Source: Anolis sagrei (taxonomy: Eukaryota; Chordata; Lepidosauria; Squamata; Anolidae). Taken from it: a DNA stretch of 64,000 nucleotides. The DNA lies in contig NC_090026.1 of the NCBI RefSeq assembly GCF_037176765.1, forward strand, positions 133,693,252-133,757,251, given 5' to 3'. The notes beneath the pieces are model-generated. The model searched no databases. It was not told the origin of the DNA and saw only the letters and a program-made list of their open reading frames with translations. The position numbers and the translations under genes were made by a program. Shown in pieces: positions 54,701 through 60,728 of the stretch; the stretch's first letter is position 1, and each line of letters opens with the position of its first letter.

Positions 54701-57016
54701 TAAGGCCTACCTCACACAGATGCTTATCTCACAGACTAAGGCTTACTTCACACTGTGAGGCCTTCTCACAGACATACCTTTCTCCCACTGAGGTTTATCT
54801 CAGATTGACGGCTACTAAGCTACAGGCACATCTGCTTATATTGAACTGCAGATTTTGCAGAGTCATTGCATCCATTTAACCCTTTCAGTGCTTGACTCGC
54901 ATTTTTGTAATTTAAAAACCTAGATAATTTTTAGTATTTCTGACATTCCTTCGGCCAGTCCTCCCTTCCATTCGGGGGCCCAGCTGGGGGACTGGTTCTC
55001 AAACTTTGGCAGAGTCAGTGGAGACGCACATGGCTGCCTGGCAGACTAAGGCTTACCTCACACAGAGGCTTCTTTCACAGACTAGTTGGAGACAATGTGG
55101 CTGCCTGGCAGACTAAGGCCTACTCACACAGAGGCTTCTCTCACAGACTAGTCAGTGGAGACAACATGGCTGCCTGGCAGACTAAGGCCTACCTCACACA
55201 GAGGCTTCTCTCACAGACTAGTCAGTGGAGACAACATGGCTGCCTGGCAGACTAAGGCCTACCTCACACAGAGGCTTCTCTCACAGACTAGTCAGTGGAG
55301 ACAACATGGCTGCCTGGCAGACTAAGGCCTATCTCACACAGAGGCTTCTCTCACAGACTAGTCAGTGGAGACAACATGGCTGCCTGGCAGACTAAGGCCT
55401 ATCTCACACAGAGGCTTCTCTCACAGACTAGTTGGAGACAACATGGCTGCCTGGCAGACTAAGGCCTACCTCACACAGAGGCTTCTCTCACAGACTAGTC
55501 AGTGGAGACAACATGGCTGCCTGGCAGACTAAGGCCTACCTCACACAGAGGCTTCTCTCACAGACTAGTCAGTGGAGACAACATGGCTGCCTGGCAGACT
55601 AAGGCCTACCTCACACAGAGGCTTCTCTCACAGACTAGTCAGTGGAGACAACATGGCTGCCTGGCAGACTAAGGCCTATCTCACACAGAGGCTTCTCTCA
55701 CAGACTAGTCAGTGGAGACAACATGGCTGCCTGGCAGACTAAGGCCTACCTCACACAGAGGCTTCTTTCACAGACTAGTTGGAGACAATGTGGCTGCCTG
55801 GCAGACTAAGGCCTACTCACACAGAGGCTTCTCTCACAGACTAGTCAGTGGAGACAACATGGCTGCCTGGCAGACTAAGGCCTGCCTCACACAGAGGCTT
55901 CTCTCACAGACTAGTCAGTGGAGACAACATGGCTGCCTGGCAGACTAAGGCCTACCTCACACAGAAGCCTTTCTCACAGACTAAGACCTACCTCACACTA
56001 TGAGGCCTTCTCACAGACTGAGACCTTTCTCCCACTGAGGATTACCTCAGACTGACAGCTACTAAGCAAGGTGGCTCCCTGGCTGAGGAAAGGAGGGGGC
56101 TTACCCTTCCCCTGGATGTTTTGGTCCACAGCTCCAAAAATCCCTGTGTGTTCATTGCAGGGGTGCTTGAAGGCCCTTGTTGCCCTGGAACAAAGTGCAT
56201 GTGGTGGTTGGGAGGGGGGGGTGCCTTCCCCCTTTCTGTGGGGCCACTTGCCCCCAGTGACCGCTTGCCCTGGCCTCCAGGCTGCGGCGTCTCTCTCTCT
56301 GCAACACGCAGGTGACCGACGTGGGCCTGAGGCAGGTGGGGGCCCTCGCCGGCCTGGAGGAACTTGCCCTGGACCGACTGAAGGTCTCCAGTGCAGGGGT
56401 GGCGCGTTGCATCATCCGCCTTCCCCACCTGCAGGTAGGGCGGCTCCCTGTTGTCTGGCTTGGGGGGGGGGGTAGGGGGTACTTGGCGACCACGTAAAGG
56501 TAGCTACTCCTGTGTCCCCTCCCTCTGCAGGTGCTGAGCCTGGCTAGTACACTGGTGGGAGACTCGGTGGCCAGGAGGGGCCTGGCCCACTGCAAACACC
56601 TCCTCAAGGTCAACCTCAGCCGGACGCGCCTCTCTGACCGAGGTAAGCAGGGAAAGGAATGGATGGTAATGGTAAACCTCGATGCAGGACGTGGCACTCG
56701 AGGGGCCAAGGTGACTGCTGCCATCTGCTTCTGAAGACAGACCACTGCCTCTTTGGGCAAGAGGGGTTGCTGCTACCCCCCCCCCATGACTCCCACACAG
56801 CCCCCCCCCTTAACCCCTCCTTGTGCCCCCCCCCCAGGTCTGCGCTTCCTCCGCCAGCTGACCCTGGTCCAGCTGAACCTGGACGGCTCCGGAGTGACCG
56901 CCGTTGGAGTGGCCGCCCTCCAGGCATCGTGCCCTTCCCTGGTCAGTGTCCGGGCCAGCCACCTGCGCCCCTTGGCCCCTGAGGAGCTCTCCGAAGAGGA
57001 AGAAGGGCCCGGATAG
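30586..57016 (+). CDS. UBA-UBX-LRR protein, probable p97/VCP cofactor, 17 exons, 921 aa
   Basis: Exons: 30586-30606, 30715-30821, 36109-36296, 41035-41180, 42239-42412, 42530-42941, 44258-44368, 46265-46346, 47814-48025, 48112-48354, 48690-48788, 49115-49308, 51650-51824, 53525-53681, 56281-56434, 56531-56642, 56838-57016. All introns are GT-AG and every phase fits, giving one frame from ATG to TAG. Parts: UBA 8-48 with the MGF loop at 19-21; charged helical linker about 125-180; UBX 213-284 with TFPK at 254-257 where p97 binders have FPR; Pro/acidic linker 285-484; LRRs 485-905 with repeated ITD/VTD motifs of the FBXL/AMN1 kind; acidic C-end. Known: UBA binds ubiquitin and UBX binds p97/VCP. 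Inferred: the LRRs select a substrate. I do not recognise this architecture in a named vertebrate gene. Confidence 0.85.
30715..30821 (+). CDS. UBX-LRR exon 2: UBA domain
   Basis: Residues 8-43: [20 protein letters not shown], then [15 protein letters not shown]. The MGF loop and the final DW-LL (completed by exon 3) define a UBA fold. Acceptor CCGCAG, donor GTGAGT, phase 2. The donor is followed by two tandem copies of the same intron start. Confidence 0.85.
30822..31190 (+). repeat. Three-copy 124-bp tandem repeat starting exactly at the exon 2 donor
   Basis: GGTGAGTCA occurs at 30,821, 30,945 and 31,069, each followed by GGGACATCTGCC, GGAGGGGTCAAGGGGTGCCT and CAGCAGTCTCATAACAGAGT (variants). 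The first copy is the functional 5' splice site; the third copy is cut short at about 31,190. Confidence 0.9.
31266..32310 (+). mobile_element. Unclassified interspersed repeat (family E), plus arm
   Basis: Begins CTAGCTGCTCCCCTGCCAGG. From about 31,600 a unit of about 310 bp (TTTTCTGTTGGTCATGG, CTGTGTGCCAAGTTTGG, GGTGGGGTTCAGAATGCTCT, GTGAACTACAACTCCAAA) repeats in tandem at 31,612, 31,898 and 32,189. No coding frame. The same family recurs inverted at 32,430-32,860 and elsewhere. Confidence 0.65.
32430..32860 (-). mobile_element. Family E repeat, minus arm
   Basis: The reverse complement of the 31,600-32,310 unit (TTGGGAGTTGTAGTTGCTAG, CATGACCAACAGAAAATACT). With the plus arm it forms a large imperfect inverted repeat with a loop of about 120 bp. 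Confidence 0.65.
32982..33838 (-). mobile_element. CR1 LINE 3' part
   Basis: CR1 tail at 32,982 (CATAGAATCATAGAATC), ORF2 C-terminus, then the region [20 protein letters not shown], up to TTGGCTATCCCTCCC at 33,838. Several small deletions. Confidence 0.85.
33839..34150 (+). mobile_element. SINE-like element
   Basis: GGTCGATAAATAGGTACCAC at the start and GAATGTTTGCCTTGTATGCA, GGGAAGATACAGC, AATAAAG, (ATT)n at the end. The end matches 46,475-46,530, so it is a repeated short element; class inferred. Confidence 0.45.
34153..35137 (+). mobile_element. Family E repeat expanded by a TG/TA-rich tract
   Basis: Head TAGCCATCCCCTGCCATACG at 34,158 and tail TTACATTTTTATATATATAG ending at 35,137. In between, 34,195-34,960 is almost pure TG/TA/CA alternation. 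Confidence 0.6.
34195..34960. repeat. Alternating purine-pyrimidine tract (TGTGTA)n, about 765 bp
   Basis: Nearly every step is Y-R (TG, TA, CA), with a higher-order block around GTGTGCATGTATGTGTGCAT and a near-identical stretch at about 34,495-34,610 and 34,660-34,780. Long Cys/Val/Tyr frames over it are artefacts. Confidence 0.9.
35146..35300 (-). mobile_element. L2-type LINE 3' end
   Basis: TTATATCCCGCCCGTCTCAT and GAAGCGACTTGGAGCGGTTT: L2 3' UTR in minus orientation. Confidence 0.65.
35423..36078 (+). mobile_element. Solo LTR, family A, copy 1
   Basis: Runs from TGTTGGGGTTCAGCC to GATTGCAACA (656 bp; 5-bp inverted ends TGTTG/CAACA) and is flanked by a perfect 5-bp duplication ACTCC (35,418-35,422 and 36,079-36,083). 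No internal genes remain. It ends 30 bp before exon 3 of the UBX-LRR gene. LTR retrotransposon of Gypsy or ERV type; relatively intact. Confidence 0.85.
36109..36296 (+). CDS. UBX-LRR exon 3: end of UBA and Gln/Pro-rich linker
   Basis: Residues 43-106: [20 protein letters not shown], then QQRRRAPGG and a Pro-rich stretch. Acceptor TTTGCAG; a solo LTR ends 30 bp upstream of this exon. Donor GTGAAG, phase 1. Confidence 0.8.
36449..37129 (+). mobile_element. Solo LTR, family A, copy 2
   Basis: Same ends (TGTTGGGGTTC to GATGCAACA), 681 bp, flanked by a perfect duplication CTGCT (36,444-36,448 and 37,130-37,134). A separate insertion from copy 1, 153 bp downstream of exon 3. Confidence 0.85.
37253..37728 (-). 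mobile_element. LTR family A, copy 3, inverted and incomplete
   Basis: Starts TGTTGCAACCCAGAGCAGG in plus orientation (the reverse of the family A end) and includes the TTTTTATTGATGGG segment. The other end is missing where a family E repeat begins. Confidence 0.75.
37729..38032 (-). mobile_element. Family E repeat head, inverted
   Basis: Reverse complement of 31,266-31,570, including GATAGATAGATAGATA and GGCAGGGGACAGCTAG at its outer end (38,032). Confidence 0.65.
38230..38520 (+). mobile_element. Degraded tRNA-derived SINE
   Basis: Retains CTAGCAGTTTGAAAACATGC and AATGTGAGTAGATCAATAGG of the family at 20,250; B-box region GCAGTTCCAATCC. Diverged with deletions. Confidence 0.65.
38606..39287 (-). 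mobile_element. CR1 LINE, tail joined to an ORF2 middle segment
   Basis: A short CR1 tail (38,606-38,640) is fused to the ORF2 region between endonuclease and RT ([54 protein letters not shown]). The whole RT part is missing, so an internal deletion or mosaic copy is likely. Confidence 0.8.
39289..39540 (-). mobile_element. CR1 LINE 3' end
   Basis: Triple ATAGAATC tail at 39,289 and ORF2 C-terminus to 39,540; 5' truncated. Confidence 0.85.
39705..39752 (+). repeat. (GAAA)n(GATA)n microsatellite
   Basis: Two adjoining tetranucleotide runs. Confidence 0.9.
39785..40270 (-). mobile_element. L2 LINE 3' end
   Basis: ATTT tail at 39,790, 3' UTR, then on the minus strand [39 protein letters not shown] and [10 protein letters not shown]. 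Similar to the intact copy at base 1. Confidence 0.8.
40490..40620. mobile_element. Tigger-like DNA transposon remnant
   Basis: ACTTACAAACAAATGCAACT, GTTTGTAACTTGAGGACTGC: words typical of Tigger/mariner ends. Small and diverged. Confidence 0.4.
41035..41180 (+). CDS. UBX-LRR exon 4: charged helical linker
   Basis: Residues 106-154, ending [20 protein letters not shown] and SKKK, a likely coiled coil as in UBXN1. Acceptor CTCCAG, donor GTGGGG, phase 0. Confidence 0.8.
41272..41350 (-). mobile_element. L2-type LINE 3' end
   Basis: TTATTTATTTATTTACAACA, GCTGCCCTTCTCACCCCGAA. Confidence 0.7.
41380..42055 (+). mobile_element. LTR-like repeat, family D, copy 3, with internal tandem repeats
   Basis: About 130-bp units (GTAGCAATGGAATTCTGTGA, GGTTGACCATGCGGTCTCC, TTCCTACCAGTAAGGATGCA) start at 41,384, 41,519 and 41,656, then AATAAATAC near 41,891 and the family's end, TTGAGCCTCACA, at 42,053-42,062. 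Fossil in intron 4, ending about 180 bp before exon 5. Confidence 0.55.
42239..42412 (+). CDS. UBX-LRR exon 5: linker before UBX
   Basis: Residues 155-212: [20 protein letters not shown], then a Ser/Pro/Gln stretch and DGQCLLM, the first strand of the UBX fold. Acceptor ACACAG, donor GTGAGA; phase 0 on both sides. Confidence 0.8.
42530..42941 (+). CDS. UBX-LRR exon 6: UBX domain
   Basis: Residues 213-350. UBX core: [60 protein letters not shown]. The order IRLP - FPK - LGLTPSATL fits UBXN1 (IQVRLP - FPRRAF - LGLVPSAVL). Then a Pro/Glu-rich tail. GC-rich; acceptor TTCCAG, donor GTGAGT, phase 1. Confidence 0.85.
43215..44125 (+). mobile_element. LINE 3' part (Jockey-group, Vingi-like?)
   Basis: Encodes [60 protein letters not shown], then [13 protein letters not shown] and a Cys/His end ([15 protein letters not shown]) in a shifted frame after about 43,830. 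The 3' end reads TTTGCTCCTGACACGATAAA, then TAAATAA. It lies in intron 6 of the UBX-LRR gene. Clade is uncertain. Confidence 0.7.
44258..44368 (+). CDS. UBX-LRR exon 7: acidic linker
   Basis: Residues 350-387 ([20 protein letters not shown]). Low complexity. Acceptor CCGCAG, donor GTAGGT, phase 1. Confidence 0.75.
44526..46089 (-). mobile_element. LTR-like repeat, family D, copy 4, with large internal tandem expansion
   Basis: Plus-strand start TGTTAGGCTCAAAATAA; minus-strand start near 46,089. The unit TTTGCCTAGAGAGAGGCAAA, ATGCGTCCTTACTGGTAGGA occurs five to six times (44,800 to 45,800) with periods of about 180-310 bp. A poly(A) signal copy (minus AATAAA region) appears three times. Fossil in intron 7. 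Confidence 0.55.
46265..46346 (+). CDS. UBX-LRR exon 8: linker
   Basis: Residues 387-414 ([20 protein letters not shown]). Kept because its phases (1 in, 2 out) are exactly those needed. Acceptor TCCAAAG is weaker than the others. Confidence 0.6.
46533..47614. mobile_element. Tigger/mariner-like MITE carrying a solo LTR
   Basis: Left end CAGTATTCCCTCACTTATTG and right end GCGAAGTAGCGAGGGGACAG, inverted, next to TA. No transposase. The LTR of 46,564-47,365 interrupts it 30 bp inside the left end. Confidence 0.6.
46564..47365 (-). mobile_element. Solo LTR, family B, copy 2
   Basis: TGTTGCACTCC to CTCAAACA (802 bp) in plus orientation with a perfect duplication GTTCC at 46,559-46,563 and 47,366-47,370. 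A poly(A) signal on the minus strand (CCTTTTATTG in plus, near 46,613) fits an LTR in minus orientation. No internal genes. Confidence 0.85.
47814..48025 (+). CDS. UBX-LRR exon 9: Ala/Gln/Glu-rich linker
   Basis: Residues 414-485: [20 protein letters not shown], then [20 protein letters not shown]. Acceptor CCACAG, donor GTGGGT, phase 1. Confidence 0.75.
48112..48354 (+). CDS. UBX-LRR exon 10: LRR cap and first repeats
   Basis: Residues 485-566: [56 protein letters not shown]. The helical start may be an N-terminal cap. Phase 1 on both sides. Confidence 0.8.
48690..48788 (+). CDS. UBX-LRR exon 11: LRR
   Basis: Residues 566-599: [34 protein letters not shown] typical Cys-containing LRR (C..LTD..L). 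Acceptor CCTCAG, donor GTCTGT, phase 1. Confidence 0.8.
48820..48945. mobile_element. Poly-G run and half palindromic MITE
   Basis: GGTGGGGGGGGGGGGGG, then TTTCGGACTTCCACCATTCC and GGCCAAAGTTTACCCATTCC. Degraded copy in intron 11. Confidence 0.5.
49115..49308 (+). CDS. UBX-LRR exon 12: LRRs
   Basis: Residues 599-663: [52 protein letters not shown] solo LTR begins 21 bp after its donor (GTGAGT). Confidence 0.8.
49330..51541 (-). mobile_element. Solo LTR, family C, copy 1, interrupted by CR1
   Basis: TGTTAGGCGAG (49,330) to TATGTCTGTCA (51,541) in plus orientation with a perfect duplication GGAGG (49,325-49,329 and 51,542-51,546). Without the CR1 it is about 460 bp. Minus-strand AATAAA near its plus-strand start (GGGTTTATTAAC). 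Fills intron 12 almost wall to wall. Confidence 0.8.
49693..51436 (-). mobile_element. CR1 LINE, 1.74 kb, RT and C-terminus
   Basis: 3' tail ATCATAGAATCATAGAATCA at 49,693; ORF2 C-terminus and RT with [19 protein letters not shown] and the catalytic FADD (50,580-50,591); the upstream linker [20 protein letters not shown] ends near 51,436. Frames are largely open, with a shift near 51,230 and a change of frame near 50,500. The longest CR1 in the window. Confidence 0.9.
51650..51824 (+). CDS. UBX-LRR exon 13: LRRs
   Basis: Residues 664-722: [40 protein letters not shown]. Donor GTACCA; phase 0 in, 1 out. A decayed copy of its first part lies at 57,591-57,712. Confidence 0.8.
51880..52949 (-). 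mobile_element. Solo LTR, family C, copy 2, enlarged by a minisatellite
   Basis: TGTTGGGGCAAG to TTTCTGACA (1,070 bp) with GAGAC before and GACAC after, a likely 5-bp duplication with one change. Its middle (52,220-52,850) is a run of ACTGAGG units. Begins 55 bp after exon 13. Confidence 0.7.
52220..52850 (+). repeat. CACTGAGG minisatellite
   Basis: CTTTCTCCCACTGAGGGCTT, CTCACACTGAGG, CTCTCACTCTGAGGCAAAC repeated in blocks of about 120 bp. Confidence 0.9.
53525..53681 (+). CDS. UBX-LRR exon 14: LRRs
   Basis: Residues 722-774: [50 protein letters not shown]. Phase 1 in, 2 out; donor GTGAGG. Confidence 0.8.
53925..56070 (+). repeat. Tandem expansion with a 70-bp minisatellite core
   Basis: From 55,060 to 55,960 about 12 units of 70 bp (GTCAGTGGAGACAACATGGC, TGCCTGGCAGACTAAGGCCT, CACACAGAGGCTTCTCTCAC); GTCAGTGGAG falls at 55,151, 55,221 and 55,291. 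Some units lack GTCAGT. From 53,925 to 55,060 two or three larger blocks of about 390 bp end in the family C LTR end (TTTTTAATATTTCTGACA at about 54,553 and 54,943). Fills most of intron 14. Confidence 0.9.
54302..54362 (-). mobile_element. CR1 tail fragment
   Basis: ATAGAATCCTAGAGTTGGAA, GGGCCATCAAGTCCAATCCC: only the extreme 3' end. Confidence 0.75.
56281..56434 (+). CDS. UBX-LRR exon 15: LRRs
   Basis: Residues 774-825: [40 protein letters not shown]. Phase 2 in, 0 out; donor GTAGGG. Confidence 0.8.
56531..56642 (+). CDS. UBX-LRR exon 16: LRRs
   Basis: Residues 826-863: [37 protein letters not shown]. Donor GTAAGC, phase 1. Confidence 0.8.
56838..57016 (+). CDS. UBX-LRR exon 17: last LRRs and stop
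   Basis: Residues 863-921: [37 protein letters not shown], then an acidic end SEEEEGPG and TAG. A C-rich tract precedes the acceptor. Confidence 0.8.
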
Positions 57017-57262
57017 ACCCCCGGAGAGTGGTTTCCTGGGGGCTGCTTCACTCGCTGCCAAAGAATGGGAGGCGTCCTTCTGCAGTGCGGACGAGGCACC
57101 CATCCTGCTGGGTCTGCCTAGTGTCCTCGTGCAGGAGCTTTAGAAGGAGCCCCATTCTCTGAGGGGCCTGAGAGGCATAATGGGGGGCGGAAGGGGGGAG
57201 AGGTCGAATAGGGGGCGGGGTGCCCCTGATGCCTGCTTGTGGTGTGTGCCTTAATCTTTCCC

Positions 57263-57268
57263 AATAAA
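57263..57268 (+). terminator. Poly(A) signal of the UBX-LRR gene
   Basis: AATAAA 247 bases after the stop codon, the first one in the 3' UTR. Confidence 0.7.
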
Positions 57269-57384
57269 AATGCAAGACAGGCTCCACCTCGCCATCCCCA
57301 TTTTTGTGGTGCATCACACAAGCTCTTTTCGGACTGCCTTCCACCTGGAAACCCACGTCCTCGCTGCGAAAGGAAGACCGCGCA

Positions 57385-57590
57385 GATCCTCATAATTGTG
57401 CAGCAGAGTAACTTATTACCCAGGACCAGTAACCCAACGCGATAAAAAGACCCAAAACACACAAACCAATGTGATCTCTCCCATCGGAAGCACTATTTAC
57501 AATTACAAGGTCTCCACAACACAAGTAATGTCCTTTATACTTCCTTCTTTGCTTCCATGCTGGGCTTCTTCCTCATAGAGATAAACAGGC
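57385..57590 (-). mobile_element. LTR family C fragment
   Basis: Matches about 49,355-49,560 (ACACACAAACCAATGTGATC, TCTCCCATCGGAAGCACTAT). Truncated on both sides; directly abuts the exon 13 copy. Confidence 0.75.
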
Positions 57591-57712
57591 ATTTTCCAGT
57601 TCTGCTGCTTCACCTCTGCCCCTCTCCTCCCTTCCCTCCCACCCGGAACACAGATGTTTCAGCCTTGCAGCACTTGGGGGTCCTGCAGGTGCTGCACCTG
57701 GACGGCACTCTG
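57591..57712 (+). pseudogene. Decayed partial copy of UBX-LRR exon 13 and its acceptor
   Basis: TTTTCCAGTTCTGCTGCTTC, CTCCCTTCCCTCCCACCCGG and GTTTCAGCCTTGCAGCACTT match the end of intron 12 and first ~65 bases of exon 13 (51,594-51,715), with scattered changes. The acceptor CCAGATCACGGAC has become GGAACACAGATG, so an AG is still present but shifted. The match ends after CTGGACGGCAC. It lies 575 bp past the gene's stop codon. Confidence 0.8.
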
Positions 57713-57844
57713 AAAAGAGATGGGAAGCAAGCTTGCTCTCTCCCCGCTCCCACCTGAAAATAAGGGCAAGGGGGGGGGGGGGATTGGCCACGTGCTCTCC
57801 TCCAAGAAGCGCTTGCTTCCCCTCTCTTCTGGGAGTGATGGCAA

Positions 57845-57910
57845 GCGAAGTGAGCCGCATCGAGTCCTACGGGAGATGCTAGCGGGGTACAAATAAAGTT
57901 AATAATAATA

Positions 57911-57948
<38 letters not shown>

Positions 57949-57955
57949 GGCATGC
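57845..57955 (+). mobile_element. L2-type LINE 3' tail
   Basis: GAGCCGCATCGAGTCCTACG, GGGAGATGCTAGCGGGGTAC, then an (AAT)n tail. Same tail as 29,800. Confidence 0.8.
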
Positions 57956-57976
57956 GCGAGACAGCACAAAGTGTAT

Positions 57977-59082
57977 TGTCGAAGGCTTTCATGGCTGGAA
58001 TCACTCAGTTCTTGTGGGTTTTTTCGGGCTATATGGCCATGTTCTAGAGGCATTTCTCCTGACGTTTCGCCTGCATCTATGGCAAGCATCCTCAGAGGTC
58101 TGCTGGAGCTGGGAAAAAAGGGGTTTATATATCTGTGGACTGACCAGGGTGAGACAAAAGGCTTTTGTAAGTTGGGTTGGGTGTGAATCTTTCAACTGAC
58201 CACCTTGATTAGCATACAATGGGCTGACTGTGCCTGGAGCAAACTCTTAATGAAAGGTGCTTAGATGTCCCTGCCTGTTTTTCTCTCTGCTGTTTTAATT
58301 TTAGAATTTTTTAATACTGGTAGCCAGATTTTGTTCATTTTCATGGTTTCTTCCTTTCTGTTGAAATTGACCACATACAAACTATCTCCAGACCCACCAA
58401 GAAAATCCAACCAATGCTCCGTTCAGCAAAGGACAAGAGGGATCCTCTCCCCTCTGCAGGAGTCTACCATTGTGTACCATGCAGCTGTGGACAAGAAGTC
58501 TACATAGGGACCACCACACGCAGCATTGCCCAAACACGCATCAAGGAACATGAAAGGCACTGCAGACTCCTTCAACCAGAGAAGTCAGCCATAGCAGAGC
58601 ACCTGAGGAACCAACCTGGACACAGCATTTTATTTGAGAACACAGAAATGCTGGACCACTCTCACAACCACCATGTCAGACTACACAGAGAAGCCATTGA
58701 AATCCACAAGCATGTGGACAATTTCAACAGAAAGGAAGAAACCATGAAAATGAACAAAATCTGGCTACCAGTATTAAAAAATTCTAAAATTAAAACAGCA
58801 GAGAGAAAAACAGGCAGGGACATCTAAGCACCTTTCATTAAGAGTTTGCTCCAGGCACAGTCAGCCCATTGTATGCTAATCAAGGTGGTCAGTTGAAAAG
58901 ATTCACACCTAGCCCAACTTACAAAAGCCTTTTGTCTCACCCTGGTCAGTCCACAGATATATAAACCCCTTTTTTCCCAGCTCCAGCAGACCTCTGAGGA
59001 AGCCTGCCATAGATGCAGGCGAAACGTCAGGAGAAATGCCTCTAGAACATGGCCATATAGCCCGAAAAAACCCACAAGAACT
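57977..59082 (+). mobile_element. Penelope-like element with GIY-YIG domain and inverted arms
   Basis: An open frame of 137 residues (58,414-58,827) has GVYHCVPCSC and EVYIGTTTRS, then RIKEHERHCR and KSAIAEHL: the GIY-YIG endonuclease of Penelope-like elements. No RT domain remains. Inverted arms of over 300 bp flank it (57,990-58,325 and 58,765-59,082). GACAGCAC[A/G]AAGTGTAT occurs at 57,960-57,976 and 59,083-59,099, a 17-bp target duplication with one change. The short duplication divergence suggests a modest age. Confidence 0.85.
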
Positions 59083-59099
59083 GACAGCACGAAGTGTAT

Positions 59100-59596
59100 A
59101 GCACTCTTCATGCGCATGTCATTCAGTTAAGTTTGGAAGTGAAGAATGGTTAAAAAAAAAAAGGCAGTTGCCAATAGCTGAGAATAAACCCGCCCTATTG
59201 CATTTTGCCAAACATAATATTTGGATCAGATATTGAATCCAAGAATATGTTCGAGATCTAAGAATTACGATAGATGAAAACTTACGGTTTCATAAACACA
59301 CTGCCCATATTATCCTTTCAGCATATCTATGGACAAGTCATATATTACATTGTGTCTTCGCTTCTCTAATTCCGACCCACGTCACACATCCAGCATTGGG
59401 TCCCAGCTATCATACTTTTGCCTGCATGGGTCCATATTATTCAGAGCAAATCGAGCTTGAACTTTCCCTAGGTGACCAAAGTGAAACTGTCGCAGTGGAA
59501 GTGAGCAATGGAAAGGGACCCAGTGCAAGGGACCCAGTGTTTTCTGGGCCCCAGTGTGTGGGCCCCACTGGACTTCTCCTGCAGGGCAGGTGAATC
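59100..59596. other. Unassigned sequence
   Basis: No gene or recognised repeat. An A-run lies at 59,152-59,162. Confidence 0.5.
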
Positions 59597-60385
59597 ATAG
59601 AATCATTGAACTATAGAATCCTAGAGTTGGAAGAGACCTCCTGGGCTATCATCCAGTCCAACCCGTTTTTGCCAAGAAGCAGGAATATTGCACTCAAAGC
59701 ATCCCTGACAGATGGCCACCCAGTCTCCAAAGAAGGAGCCTCCACCACACTCCGGGGCAGAGAGTTCCACTGCTGAACGGCTCTCACAGTCAGGAAGTTC
59801 TTCCTCATCTTCAGATGGAATATCCTTCTTTCTTGTAGTTTGAAGGCATTGTTCCACTGCATCCTAGTCTCCAGGGAAGCAGAAAACAAGCTTGCTCCCT
59901 CCTCCCTATGACTTTGCCTTACATATTTATACATGGCTATCATATCTCCTCTCAGCCTTCTCTTCTTCAGGCTAAACATGCCCAGCTCCTTAAGCCGCTC
60001 CTCATAGGGCTTGTTCTCCAGACCCTTGATCATTTGAGTCGCTCTCCTCTGGACACATTCCAGCTTAGAGTCAACATCTCTCTTCAGTTGTGGTGCCCAG
60101 AATGGGACACAATATTCCAGGTAAAGTGGTCAAACCAAGGCGGAATAGAGCATGGGGAGCAGGACTTCCCTGGATCTAGACACTAGGCTCCTATTGACGC
60201 AGGACAACATCCCATTGGCTTTTTTGCCACCACATCACATTCCTGGCTCATGTTCCCCTTCCTCCCCACGAGGACTCCAAGATCTTTTTCACACGTCCTG
60301 CTCTCGAGCCAGGCCTCATCGTCCCCCATTCTGTATCTTTGCATTTCGTTTTTCCTGCCAAAGTGGAGTCTCTTGCATTTGTCCC
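59597..60385 (-). mobile_element. CR1 LINE 3' part
   Basis: Tail at 59,597 (TCATAGAATCATTG), ORF2 C-terminus through [13 protein letters not shown]-like region to 60,385. A further 70 bp of CR1 (60,386-60,455) is repeated from inside the same element. Confidence 0.85.
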
Positions 60386-60728
60386 ATATTTATACATGGC
60401 TATCATGTCTCCTCTCAGCCTTCTCTTCTTCAGGCTAAACATGCCCAGCTCCCGAAGGGATGGAGCGCAAGGATCTTGCAAGGTGAAGGGCCACATCCTG
60501 GATATTCTATGGCAGAGGGTCAGAGGGCCAAGTGGGCACAGCACGCTTTCCTACAGGACAAGGACTCGGGAAGAGGAAGGCGGTGAGCAGGCACCCAATG
60601 GGAAGCAAGCAAAGGAAAGTGGCCCAAGGTGGGGGCAGGACTCTGTGTGTGGGACCTGCTGGACTTCTCATGGAGGGCAGGTGGAGGGGCGGAGCACAAA
60701 GGACCCATAAGCAGCTTCCTACCACCTA

